Origin: Phenylobacterium sp.
Lineage (GTDB): Bacteria > Pseudomonadota > Alphaproteobacteria > Caulobacterales > Caulobacteraceae
Assembly (NCBI RefSeq): GCF_030654915.1
Contig: NZ_JAURWM010000134.1
Location: 1 to 47,106, forward strand
Reading direction: 5' to 3'
DNA: 47,106 bases
The notes beneath the pieces were generated by a model. That model was not told where the DNA came from, ran no database searches, and saw only the letters and a program-made list of their open reading frames with translations. The translations under genes and the position numbers were made by a program. Positions 27,470 to 36,823 of this stretch are shown here, one piece after another. The first letter of the stretch is position 1; every line of letters starts with the position of its first letter.

Positions 27470-29098
27470 GTGAGCGCGTGGACATTCGCTGACGTCTGGG
27501 AGGCGATCGCCGCCCGGCAGCCCGACAAGCCGGCCCTGATCCAGGCCGACCGGGTGGTGACCTGGGGCGAGTTCGACGCCCACGCCGACGCCCTGGCCGC
27601 CTATCTGGTCGCCAGTGGGCTGACCTCCGACGCCAAGGTCGCGGCCTATCTCTACAACGGCCCCGAGTATCTCGAGACCTACTACGCCGCCTTCAAGGCC
27701 GGCATGGCCCCGATCAACACCAACTACCGATATGGCGGCGAGGAGCTGACCTATCTGTTCGACAACGCCGACGCGCAGGCCGTGATCTTCCACGCCGGCT
27801 TCACCGAGACGCTGGAGCCGCTGCGCGCCAAGCTGCCGCAGGTGAAGCGCTGGATCGCCGTCGCCGAGCCCGGCCATGCCTGCCCATCCTGGGCCGACGA
27901 CTACGACACCATCGTCGCCGCGGAGGCGCCCCATCCGTTCAAGGCGCCCTGGGGCCGGACGCCTGACGACCTGATGCTGCTCTACACCGGCGGCACCACC
28001 GGCATGCCCAAGGGCGTGATGTGGCGGCAGGACGACCTGTTCAACGTCATTGGCGCCGGCGGCCATGCCCTTATGGGTTTGCCGCCGCTGGAACAGGTGG
28101 AGGATGTCGGCGACCGGCTCTCCACCTATGAGCAGCCGACAACCCTGGTCTGCTGTCCGCTGATGCACGGCACGGGGCAGTTCTCCGCATTCATCACCCT
28201 GAACATCGGCGGCGCGGTCGCCTCCCTGCCCTCGCGCCAGTTCAACGCCATGGAGCTGTGGGACGAAGCGGTGCGGTTGCACGCCGACAACATCGTCATC
28301 GTCGGCTTGGCCTTCTCGACCCCGATGCTGGAGGCGCTGGAAGCCAATCCCGACCGCTGGGACCTCTCCCACATCAAGGCGATGAGTTCGTCAGGCTCGA
28401 TGTGGAGCCAGGAGAACAAGCGCGGCCTGCTTTCCTATGCCCGCAACGCGATGATCATGGACAGCTTCGGCTCGTCCGAGGCTGTCGGCCTGGGGGCCTC
28501 GGCCTCCGCGCCGGGCGCCGAGGCGGCGACGGCGGCGTTCATGCTCGGCCCCAACTGCGCGGTCTTCAACGAAGAGGGCCACAGGGTCGAACCGGGCTCG
28601 GGCGAGCGCGGCCTGGTCGCGGTCTGCGGCTTCCTGCCGACCGGCTACTACAAGGACCCCGAGAAAAGCGCCAAGACCTTCCAGACCCTGGACGGCCAAC
28701 GCTGGAGCGTCCCCGGCGACTGGGCCGAGGTCAATCTCGACGGCACCCTGAAGCTGCTCGGACGCGGCAGCCAGTGCATCAACACCGGCGGCGAGAAGGT
28801 CTTCCCCGAGGAGGTCGAGGAGGCTCTGAAAACCCATCCGGCGGTCCGTGACGCGGTGGTGGTGGGCATCCCCGACGCCCGGTTCGGCGAGCGCATCTGC
28901 GCGGTGGTCGAGCCCGACCCATCCGTCGGCGCGCCGACCCTGGAAGAGATGTCCGGCCACGTGAAGACCCGCCTCGCAGCCTACAAGGCCCCGCGCGAAC
29001 TAGTGGTGGTCGAGAGCATCGGCCGGGCGCCCAACGGCAAGGTCGACTACAAGGCTTCGCGCGAGCGGGCCCTGCTGGCCTTGGGCGTGACCGCCTAG
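27470..29098 (+). CDS. Fatty-acyl-CoA synthetase, AMP-forming
   Basis: 542 residues from a GTG at 27470 with GGAGAG upstream. The frame stays open to 27362, but the added part is not protein-like. The ATP/AMP motif LYTGGTTGMPKGVMW lies at about residues 172-186, SSGSMWSQENKRG and MDSFGSSEAVG mark the adenylation core, and GRGSQCINTGGEKVFPEEVEE with GKVDYKAS (catalytic Lys) closes the C-terminal domain. It activates a carboxylic acid to acyl-AMP and then acyl-CoA. The sequence is of the FadD3/FadD-like group common in actinobacteria and Caulobacterales that handles fatty or sterol-derived acids. The substrate is not predictable. Confidence 0.94.
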   Translation: MSAWTFADVWEAIAARQPDKPALIQADRVVTWGEFDAHADALAAYLVASGLTSDAKVAAYLYNGPEYLETYYAAFKAGMAPINTNYRYGGEELTYLFDNADAQAVIFHAGFTETLEPLRAKLPQVKRWIAVAEPGHACPSWADDYDTIVAAEAPHPFKAPWGRTPDDLMLLYTGGTTGMPKGVMWRQDDLFNVIGAGGHALMGLPPLEQVEDVGDRLSTYEQPTTLVCCPLMHGTGQFSAFITLNIGGAVASLPSRQFNAMELWDEAVRLHADNIVIVGLAFSTPMLEALEANPDRWDLSHIKAMSSSGSMWSQENKRGLLSYARNAMIMDSFGSSEAVGLGASASAPGAEAATAAFMLGPNCAVFNEEGHRVEPGSGERGLVAVCGFLPTGYYKDPEKSAKTFQTLDGQRWSVPGDWAEVNLDGTLKLLGRGSQCINTGGEKVFPEEVEEALKTHPAVRDAVVVGIPDARFGERICAVVEPDPSVGAPTLEEMSGHVKTRLAAYKAPRELVVVESIGRAPNGKVDYKASRERALLALGVTA

Positions 29099-29155
29099 GT
29101 TCGGCCAATTCCTTCATGTCTGAGGCCCAGGCTCGCCCCAGACAAAGGAACAACC

Positions 29156-29350
29156 ATGGCCGACACACCGCAGACACCGGAAGCGGTGGCCTACCAGCTC
29201 ATGCGCGACGTCCTGGCGATCGAGGGCGGCGCGTTGGCGGCCGGCGGCCCTGACCGCGCCTGGCTGCTCACCACCTATTCGGAGTGCCTGAAAGCCGTCC
29301 GCCCGGAAATCCCCAAGGCCGGCCCGACCCACGGCCGCAGCAGCTTCTAA
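29156..29350 (+). CDS. Small conserved-looking hypothetical protein (64 aa)
   Basis: 64 residues with a good ribosome site (AAAGGAACAACC before the ATG). The peptide is helical and acidic/polar: PEAVAYQLMRDVLAIEGG, then AWLLTTYSECLKAVRP and a Gly/Ser tail. No membrane helix, signal or cofactor motif is present. It follows the acyl-CoA synthetase by 57 bases and is probably in its transcript. No family is recognised. Confidence 0.7.
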   Translation: MADTPQTPEAVAYQLMRDVLAIEGGALAAGGPDRAWLLTTYSECLKAVRPEIPKAGPTHGRSSF

Positions 29351-29356
29351 CGCCGC

Positions 29357-30013
29357 CTAGGAAGCCGCGGCCGACGCATCACCGATGCGCAATCTGGCGG
29401 CGATCATCGCCAGCAGCGCCATGACACACGCGGCCGCCCAGAGCGCTTGCGAACCGACGTAGTGATAAGCCGTGGCGCCAAGGGCGGCGCCCACCACGAG
29501 CCCAAGCCACAAGAGGAGATAGGGCGCCCAGCCCAGGCGATCCTCGCCGAGCAACGCGGCCGTGATCCGCTTGCCGAGCTTCACGAGCGTGCCGGTCATG
29601 TAGGTCAGTCCGATCCTGACCTCCCCGTCCTCGGTGAAGATGGTGTTCTCCGCGCCCATCGCCAGCGCGAGCATCAAGACCGCGAAGCGATCGGCGCCGC
29701 AAGAGGCCAACGTGGCCGCGCCTGCGAGCAACAGCGCGACCAGCGCGAGAACGGCGACGCCGCGGCGATCTTTCGCCACCCGCCCGACCAACGCGCCAAT
29801 CGCCACGCCGACCACGAAAAGGACGATCAGAGCAAGTGCGAGACCAGCATAGGCGGCGTGATCGGCCAGACCGACCGCCAGCCGGGTGGAGTTTCCGCTC
29901 ATGAACGAGACGAAGAACCCCCCGGTCATCAGGAAGCCGACTGCATCCACATAGCCGGCCGCAGCCGAGAGAGCCGAGGCCAGAAGCCTGACCCGACGAT
30001 CATAGCGTCTCAG
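29357..30013 (-). CDS. DUF1275 (YoaK-type) membrane protein, probable CTG start
   Basis: 218 residues if translation begins at CTG 30013. The frame has no ATG, GTG or TTG upstream of a GTG at 29950. That GTG would cut the protein in the middle of the first helix (AAAGYVDAVGFL), which the family needs. The CTG lies eight bases after GGGGAG, ideal ribosome spacing, and gives MRRYDRRVRLLASALSAAAG, a normal basic start. DUF1275 members have six helices; the signature GYVDAVGFLMTGGFFVSFMSGNSTR and the later AMGAENTIFTEDGEVRIGLTYMTGTL are present. Transport function is suspected but not proved. It follows the reductase gene by 46 bases. Confidence 0.85.
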   Translation of the reverse strand: MRRYDRRVRLLASALSAAAGYVDAVGFLMTGGFFVSFMSGNSTRLAVGLADHAAYAGLALALIVLFVVGVAIGALVGRVAKDRRGVAVLALVALLLAGAATLASCGADRFAVLMLALAMGAENTIFTEDGEVRIGLTYMTGTLVKLGKRITAALLGEDRLGWAPYLLLWLGLVVGAALGATAYHYVGSQALWAAACVMALLAMIAARLRIGDASAAAS

Positions 30014-30059
30014 GATGCCGTCTCCCCACGCAGGCGTTGCCGTTCAAGGCTCACAACGA

Positions 30060-31076
<1,017 letters not shown>

Positions 31077-31138
31077 GACGTTCCCCTTCGCTAAGCGACC
31101 AGGATCATGCCGCCGCGCCGTAGGGGAAGTCGAGCATT

Positions 31139-31897
31139 CTAGCCGACCTGGCCTGGGGCCGCCCGATCACGTCGGCCCATACGCGCGGCCAGCAACGAGA
31201 CCACCGCCAGGGCGGTCAACGGCCAGGCGATAGTCGGGGTCAGCAGGATGGCGACGGTCGGCGGTCGGCCGGTCAGGAAGGCCCCGCCCAGGCCAGCGCC
31301 GAGATAGCTGTAGATCAACGAGTGGGGAACAGCCCCCAGCGCGGTCGCCGCCACATAGGGGCGGAATGGCGCACGAGCGCAGCCGGCCGCCACATTGACT
31401 AGGCCGAACGGGCTAAGCGGCGCCAAGCGAAGGGTCAGCAGATAACCGAAGGGCGCACGCTCGAAGCCCCCAACCAGCCTTCGCAGCCGGCTCGCCGCCA
31501 GACGGTTGCGGATGTGATCGCCCGCGGCGAACCGCGCGGCCACATAGGCCATGATCGCGCCAGCCGTTGATCCGACGATAGTGGCGAGCGCGCCGACCAG
31601 CGGACCGAACAGGAAGCCGCCCGCCAGCATCATGACCAGACCGACCGGCACGAAGGCCGCGGTCGCCACGGCGTAGAGCGCAGTGAACACCGTCAAGGCC
31701 AATACCGGGTGGGCCGCCACCTCCCCGCGCAATCGGATTTCATGGGCCTGGAGATTGTCGAGCGAGATGTCGGTCGCCAAGCCAGTGGCATAGAGCCAGG
31801 CCGTTACGGCGATCAGCAGCAGAGCCGGACCCCAGCGGGCGAGCGTCCGCAGAACCTCGCGGCGCCCCGTCTCGACCTCGGTCGTCTGGCGCGTCAC
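31139..31897 (-). CDS. TVP38/TMEM64-family membrane protein
   Basis: 252 residues, starting at GTG 31897 with GGGGAG eight bases upstream. The first helix (WGPALLLIAVTAWLYATGLA) is followed by the VTT/SNARE-associated core: FVPVGLVMMLAGGFLFGPLVGALATIVGSTAGAIMAYVAARF and RLAPLSPFGLVNVAAG, both typical. Members are inner-membrane proteins of the DedA superfamily, some of which move lipids or maintain membrane potential; the function of this one is not known. The gene is transcribed in the same direction as the reductase 62 bases downstream. Confidence 0.92.
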   Translation of the reverse strand: MTRQTTEVETGRREVLRTLARWGPALLLIAVTAWLYATGLATDISLDNLQAHEIRLRGEVAAHPVLALTVFTALYAVATAAFVPVGLVMMLAGGFLFGPLVGALATIVGSTAGAIMAYVAARFAAGDHIRNRLAASRLRRLVGGFERAPFGYLLTLRLAPLSPFGLVNVAAGCARAPFRPYVAATALGAVPHSLIYSYLGAGLGGAFLTGRPPTVAILLTPTIAWPLTALAVVSLLAARMGRRDRAAPGQVG

Positions 31898-32019
31898 CTC
31901 GCCATCTCCCCTGGGCTCAGACCTCAGGGGCTCCGAACATCTGGGCGAATCACAACCCAGGACCGCCGCGGAACCCGCGACGATCCTAGCTATGAGTTTG
32001 TGACCGGACGAAGACGGTC

Positions 32020-32121
32020 AGAGCGCTACTCGCTCCGATAGAATCGGAGCCGTGCTCTGGCCTCTTACTTTGTCGTGATTTCTGGCGTCGAACCGGTGTG
32101 CGCTTCGCCGAAAAGCGCTCT
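32020..32121. repeat. 102-base element with 8-base terminal inverted repeats
   Basis: AGAGCGCT (32020-32027) at the left end is the exact reverse complement of AGCGCTCT (32114-32121) at the right end. Inside lies a second small hairpin, GCTCCGAT (32032-32039) with ATCGGAGC (32043-32050), and a T-rich middle. From memory, intergenic elements of this layout occur widely in Caulobacterales genomes. The right end overlaps the stop codon of the DEAD-box gene. It encodes nothing and looks like a MITE-like mobile or regulatory repeat. Confidence 0.6.
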
Positions 32122-34036
32122 AGCGGCGCTCGTCGTTGCCCTTTTTCTTCCACGGCGGCTTGCCGGCCTTGGGGCCGGGCGCGCCCGGAGGTCCCTTGAA
32201 CGCGGGCTTGGCGCCGTCACGCGGCGGGCCTTTGCGGAAGGGCGGGCGGTCTTCACCGGGCGGGCCCTTGCGGAACGCCGGCTTGCCCTCGCCCGGAGGT
32301 CCCTTGCGGAACGGACGCTCGCCGGTCGGCGGGCCCTTGCGGCCCTGACCACCACGCGGCGGCGAGGTCGGGCCGCCCGGAGGCGAGGAGGGTTCGATCT
32401 TGATCTCGTCGGCCACGGTCGCCTTCACGGCGGCGGCGAACTTCGGCTCGGCTTCCTTGGAGATCTCGAACTTGGTTTCCCGGTCGAAGATCTTGATCGA
32501 GCCGATGTCCTTCTTGGTGACATGGCCCAGCCGGCAAATCATCGGGATCAGCCATTTCGGGTCGGCGTTCTTGTCACGACCGACGCTGATGCGGAACCAG
32601 GTCGCGTCTTCCGGCGCCATGCGCGGCGGGCGACCGACAGGGCCGCCGTCACGATCGGCTGGATCATAGCGGTCGCCGCCACGCACCGGGCGCTCGCGAT
32701 CACGGCTCTGGGAGTCGCGCATCCGCGCGTCGTCATAAAGCTCTTCCGGCGACGGCAGGCGCTGGCGATGCAGACGGATCAAGGCCGCGGCCACCTCTTC
32801 GGCGCTGCGGTTTTCCAGCACCAGCTTGGCGAGCGCCAGGTCTTCCTCGGCCATCGGCTCGGTCAGGATCGGGTCCTGCAGCAGGCGCGTCTGGTCCTTC
32901 GCGCGGATCTCGTCGGCGGTCGGCGGCCCTTGCCAATGGGCCTCGATGCCGGCCGAGGCCAGCAGTTGCTCGGCCTTGCGGCGCCGGGTGTAGGACACCA
33001 GCAGAACCGAGATGCCCTTCTTGCCCGCGCGGCCCGTTCGGCCCGAACGGTGCAGCAGGCCCGGCTTGTTGATCGGAATGTCGGCGTGGATCACGAGGCC
33101 GAGGTCCGGCAGGTCGAGGCCGCGAGCGGCGACGTCGGTGGCGACGCAGACACGGGCATGACCGTCGCGCAAAGCTTGCAGCGCTTCGGAACGTTCACGC
33201 TGGCCGAGTTCGCCGGACAGGCCGACGACGGCGAAGCCGCGCTCACGCAGGGCCGCATGCATGTGACGCACGCCTTCGCGGGTGTTGCAGAACACCAAGG
33301 CGCCGGGAGATTCGTAGAAGCGCAGCACGTTGACGACGGCCAGCTCGATCTCGTTCGGCGCCACGCGGATGGCGCGGTACTCGATATCGCCGTGCGGCTC
33401 ATCGCGACGCACGGTGTCGATGCGCAGGGCGTTCTTCTGATAGCGCTTGGCCAGCGCCGCGATTTCCTTGGCGATCGTCGCCGAGAACAGCAGGGTGCGG
33501 CGGTCGACAGGCGAAGAATCGAGGATTTCCTCGAGGTCTTCGCGGAAGCCCATGTCGAGCATCTCGTCGGCCTCGTCGAGGACGAGGACGCGCAGCGAGC
33601 CCAGATCAAGGTTGCCGCGCTCAAGGTGGTCCTTCAGGCGGCCCGGCGTGCCGACCAGGATGTGGACGCCGTCCTGAAGAGCGAACTTCTCGCGGCGCGG
33701 GTCCATGCCGCCGACGCAGGTTTCCACCTTCGCGCCGGAGTCGGCGTAGAGCCAGGTCAGCTCGCGGCTGACCTGGATGGCCAGTTCGCGGGTCGGGGCG
33801 ATCACCAGGGCGAGCGGCGCGCCGGGCTTGCCGAACCGGGCTTCCTCGCCCAGCAGGGTCGGGCCGGCGGCCAGGCCGAAGGCGACGGTCTTGCCTGAAC
33901 CGGTCTGGGCCGAGACCAGCAGGTCGCGGCCCGCGGCCTCTTCAGCCAGCACCGCGGCTTGAACGGGGGTGGGTTCGGCGTAGCCCTGGCTCGCGAGCGC
34001 GCGCGCCAAGGCGGGGTGGATGTCGGGGAAGGCCAT
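32120..34036 (-). CDS. DEAD-box RNA helicase with DbpA-type domain and repetitive basic tail
   Basis: 638 residues from the ATG at 34036 (AGGACA upstream); a TTG farther up gives an unlikely start. All helicase motifs are present: TPVQAAVL (Q motif), AQTGSGKT (I), PTRELAIQ (Ia), TPGRLKDH (Ib), DEADEMLD (II), SATIAKE (III), FCNTREGVRHM (IV), ATDVAARGLDLP (V) and HRSGRTGRAGKKG (VI). A DbpA-like RNA-binding domain follows (WFRISVGRDKNADPKWLIPMICRLGHV...IGSIKIF). The last about 85 residues are low-complexity Gly/Pro/Lys/Arg with FRKGPPGE-type units. It unwinds structured RNA, probably in ribosome assembly or mRNA turnover. The stop codon lies inside the edge of the 102-base repeat. Confidence 0.96.
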   Translation of the reverse strand: MAFPDIHPALARALASQGYAEPTPVQAAVLAEEAAGRDLLVSAQTGSGKTVAFGLAAGPTLLGEEARFGKPGAPLALVIAPTRELAIQVSRELTWLYADSGAKVETCVGGMDPRREKFALQDGVHILVGTPGRLKDHLERGNLDLGSLRVLVLDEADEMLDMGFREDLEEILDSSPVDRRTLLFSATIAKEIAALAKRYQKNALRIDTVRRDEPHGDIEYRAIRVAPNEIELAVVNVLRFYESPGALVFCNTREGVRHMHAALRERGFAVVGLSGELGQRERSEALQALRDGHARVCVATDVAARGLDLPDLGLVIHADIPINKPGLLHRSGRTGRAGKKGISVLLVSYTRRRKAEQLLASAGIEAHWQGPPTADEIRAKDQTRLLQDPILTEPMAEEDLALAKLVLENRSAEEVAAALIRLHRQRLPSPEELYDDARMRDSQSRDRERPVRGGDRYDPADRDGGPVGRPPRMAPEDATWFRISVGRDKNADPKWLIPMICRLGHVTKKDIGSIKIFDRETKFEISKEAEPKFAAAVKATVADEIKIEPSSPPGGPTSPPRGGQGRKGPPTGERPFRKGPPGEGKPAFRKGPPGEDRPPFRKGPPRDGAKPAFKGPPGAPGPKAGKPPWKKKGNDERR

Positions 34037-34218
34037 TGTCGTCCTGTCGGTTCGCGCCACACACAAAGAACGCGCGGGCGCGCCTTAGAGGCCAAGGAAG
34101 ACGTTACGGCAAGCCTTCGAGCAAGGAATTCGTTAACTGGTGCGGAAGGGCCGCAGGGCGGAAACAGCTATTTTTACCTGCCCGGAGCAGGCAAGCTGGC
34201 CCCAAAAAGGGAGTTCCG

Positions 34219-34602
34219 ATGCCTGCCTACGAGACCGAGATCGCCGCGGCCATGGCCGTGACCGACGCCTTCATGACCGCCTTCAATGCCCGTGACTTGC
34301 CGGCCTTCGAAGCGACCTTCAACTTTCCCAGCATCCGCTTGGCCTCCAACACCCTGGCCCTGATCGAGCCTGGTTATCATCAGCCGGAAATGTTCGAGCG
34401 CGGGCCGCTGTCGGACTGGGACCATTCGGCCTGGGAACGTCGCGAGGTGATTCACGCCGGGGCCGACAAGGTTCATCTGGATACGCGCTTCACCCGCTAT
34501 CGCAAGGACGGCTCGGTGATCGGCGGCTTTGACTCGATCTACGTGATCACCTGCGAAAACGGCCACTGGGGCGTGAAGGCCAGATCAAGCTTCGCACCCT
34601 AA
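34219..34602 (+). CDS. NTF2/SnoaL-like small protein
   Basis: 127 residues from the ATG at 34219, preceded by AAGGGAG. The pattern MAVTDAFMTAFNARDLPAFEATFNFPSIR at the start and VHLDTRFTRYRKDGSVIGGFDSIYVITCENGHWGVKARSSFAP at the end is that of the cone-shaped NTF2-like fold. Members are enzymes, ligand binders or structural proteins, so no specific job can be given. It stands between the divergent DEAD-box gene and a flavoprotein gene 42 bases downstream, with which it may be cotranscribed. Confidence 0.85.
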   Translation: MPAYETEIAAAMAVTDAFMTAFNARDLPAFEATFNFPSIRLASNTLALIEPGYHQPEMFERGPLSDWDHSAWERREVIHAGADKVHLDTRFTRYRKDGSVIGGFDSIYVITCENGHWGVKARSSFAP

Positions 34603-34644
34603 TCGCTGGACATTCATGGCCAAATAGGCGCGTGACCTGCCGCC

Positions 34645-35859
34645 ATGACCCAACGAATTGAAAATGTCGCCGTCGTCGGCGGCGGTCCGGCTGGCCTGAT
34701 GGCCGCCGAGGTGCTGAGCGCCGCTGGCGTCTCGGTCGTCGTCTATGACCGCATGCCGACGCTTGGCCGCAAGTTCCTGATGGCCGGGCGCGGCGGGCTG
34801 AACCTGACCCACTCCGAGGACTTCGCGGCCTTCGTCACGCGCTATGGCGCCCAGACCAAACGGCTTCAGCCCCTGCTCGAAGCCTTCACCCCCGCCGACC
34901 TGATCGCCTGGGTCGAGGGCCTGGGCCAGGAAACCTTCATCGGGTCCAGCGGCCGGATCTTCCCGCGCGCGCTGAAGGCCTCTCCCCTGCTCCGGGCGTG
35001 GCTGGCGCGGCTGACCGCCCAGGGCGTGGAGTTCCGCACCCGGCGCGATTGGCGCGGCTGGAACGAGGCCGGCGACCTGGTCTTTCACGCCGAGGATGGC
35101 GAGGTCGAGACCGCGCGGCCGGACGCGACCATCTTGGCGCTCGGCGGCGCAAGCTGGCCACGGCTCGGTTCAAACGGCGCCTGGGCCGAGACGCTGACCG
35201 CACGCGGCGTCGAGCTTGCGCCCTTCCAGGCAGCCAACAGCGGGTTCGACGTCGCTTGGAGCGAGGTGTTCCGCACCCGCTTCGCCGGTCATCCGCTGAA
35301 GAACATCGCCCTCAGCTTCGACGGCCGCACCGTCCGGGGCGAGGCGATGATCGCCGACTATGGGATCGAGGGCGGAGCGGTCTATGCGCTATCAGCCGAT
35401 CTGCGCGCGGCGATCTCGCGGGACGGCTCGGCGGTGCTGGAAGTGGACCTGCGCCCCGACGTCAGCCGCCCTAAACTGGCCGACCGACTGCACAAGGTCG
35501 TCAGCGGCCAATCGACCACCAATCTGCTGCGCAAGACCGCCGGCCTCACGCCGGCGGAGATCAACCTGCTGCGTGAGGGTCACGGCGTCGAACTGCCGAA
35601 GGACGCCGGGGCCCTGGCCCGCGCGATCAAGTCGACGTCGATCACGCTTAAGGCCATTCGGCCTATTGATCGGGCGATCTCGACCGCCGGCGGCGTGCAG
35701 TTCTCCAGCCTGGATGAGGGACTGATGCTGCGTTCCGCGCCCGGCGTCTACGCCGTCGGCGAAATGCTGGACTGGGAGGCGCCGACCGGCGGCTACCTCC
35801 TGCAAGGCGCCTTTGCGAGCGGCGTCGCCGCCGCACGGGCTGTGATCGCTACTCGCTAG
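34645..35859 (+). CDS. TIGR03862-type FAD-dependent flavoprotein (HI0933/BaiN-like)
   Basis: 404 residues. The FAD-binding dinucleotide motif VVGGGPAGLMAAEVLSAAG lies at residues about 9-27, followed by LGRKFLMAGRGGLNLTHSE, the family fingerprint. TILALGGASWPRLGSNG at about 154-170 and the C-terminal VYAVGEMLDWEAPTGGYLLQGAFASG complete the fold. Relatives are NAD(P)/FAD oxidoreductases, mostly uncharacterised. The last codons overlap the convergent MscS gene by 11 bases. Confidence 0.93.
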   Translation: MTQRIENVAVVGGGPAGLMAAEVLSAAGVSVVVYDRMPTLGRKFLMAGRGGLNLTHSEDFAAFVTRYGAQTKRLQPLLEAFTPADLIAWVEGLGQETFIGSSGRIFPRALKASPLLRAWLARLTAQGVEFRTRRDWRGWNEAGDLVFHAEDGEVETARPDATILALGGASWPRLGSNGAWAETLTARGVELAPFQAANSGFDVAWSEVFRTRFAGHPLKNIALSFDGRTVRGEAMIADYGIEGGAVYALSADLRAAISRDGSAVLEVDLRPDVSRPKLADRLHKVVSGQSTTNLLRKTAGLTPAEINLLREGHGVELPKDAGALARAIKSTSITLKAIRPIDRAISTAGGVQFSSLDEGLMLRSAPGVYAVGEMLDWEAPTGGYLLQGAFASGVAAARAVIATR

Positions 35860-36775
35860 TATGCTTCAGGCGATCACGGATGGAGGGGCGCTTCTTCCGC
35901 GGCGCGGGAGGCCCCTTCACATGCGGCTGGGGTAGAGGCGGAAGCGCCTCGTCCGCGCCGTCGGCCAGCAGCCGGGCGGCCAGTAGCAGATCGGCCTTCA
36001 CGAGGCCGAAGTCTCCGGATTCGACCCAGGCGCGAACCGCGCCCTCGACAAAGGCCTCGGATACGCCGGTCACCTCGACGCTCGGCGCGGGGTCCTTGAG
36101 GATCAAGGGATTGGCGTCGGCTCGCGCCTTCAGGCCCGCCAACAAAGTCGGCACGTCACGCTTGTTGTCGACGCGGAAGACCGCGTCCACCCGGCGACGG
36201 CTGTGGTAGCTGGTGTTGACGATGACATCGCCAAAGACCTTGCCGTTCGGAAGCACGACCTTGAGATTGTCAGGCGTCGCCAGCTCGGTGACGAAGAGGT
36301 CGAGCATCTTCACGGTGCCCGTGCGACCGCCGATCTCGACGGTGTCGCCGACGCGATAGGGACGGAACAAGAGCAGCATGACGCCGGCCGCGACGTTGCT
36401 GAGCGTGCCTTGCAGCGCCAGGCCGACCGCCAGCGAGGCGGCGCCCAGGACCGCCAGGATCGAAGTGGTTTGAACGCCCAGCTGCTGCAGGACCGCGACC
36501 AGCCCGACGACGATGACGAAATAGCGCGCTATCGAGCCGGCGAAGCTCTGCAGCGTCACGTCCGGCGGGCCGCCGCGATGAACCCTGGCGATCAGGCGGC
36601 GCATCAGCCGCGAGGCCCAGCCCGCCGCCCACCAGGTGACAATCAGGATGATTACCGCGACCACCAGGTTCACGGCCAGGTCGCCCGCGGCGTTGATGAA
36701 CTTGTGGAGGATGTTCTCGTCGGTCGTCGCTGTCTGGCGCAGACGCTCGATCAGCTCGGTTTCAAATCCCTGCAT
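35849..36775 (-). CDS. MscS-family mechanosensitive ion channel
   Basis: 308 residues from the ATG at 36775; a GTG-type extension to 36811 is less likely. Three helices are visible: LAVNLVVAVIILIVTWWAAGWAS, YFVIVVGLVAVLQQLG, and the pore helix SILAVLGAASLAVGLALQGTLSNVAAGVMLLLFRP with the Gly/Ala packing of MscS. The beta domain (YRVGDTVEIGGRTGTV...VVLPNGKVFGDVIVN) follows, then a Pro/Lys-rich cytoplasmic tail. It opens under membrane tension and releases solutes during hypo-osmotic shock. It lies downstream of cckA, about 48 bases from its stop, in the same direction. Confidence 0.94.
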   Translation of the reverse strand: MQGFETELIERLRQTATTDENILHKFINAAGDLAVNLVVAVIILIVTWWAAGWASRLMRRLIARVHRGGPPDVTLQSFAGSIARYFVIVVGLVAVLQQLGVQTTSILAVLGAASLAVGLALQGTLSNVAAGVMLLLFRPYRVGDTVEIGGRTGTVKMLDLFVTELATPDNLKVVLPNGKVFGDVIVNTSYHSRRRVDAVFRVDNKRDVPTLLAGLKARADANPLILKDPAPSVEVTGVSEAFVEGAVRAWVESGDFGLVKADLLLAARLLADGADEALPPLPQPHVKGPPAPRKKRPSIRDRLKHTSE

Positions 36776-36823
36776 AAGGTCGCTTAGCACTCCTCGGCGG
36801 CCCAAAGCCAATCGGTGAATACG

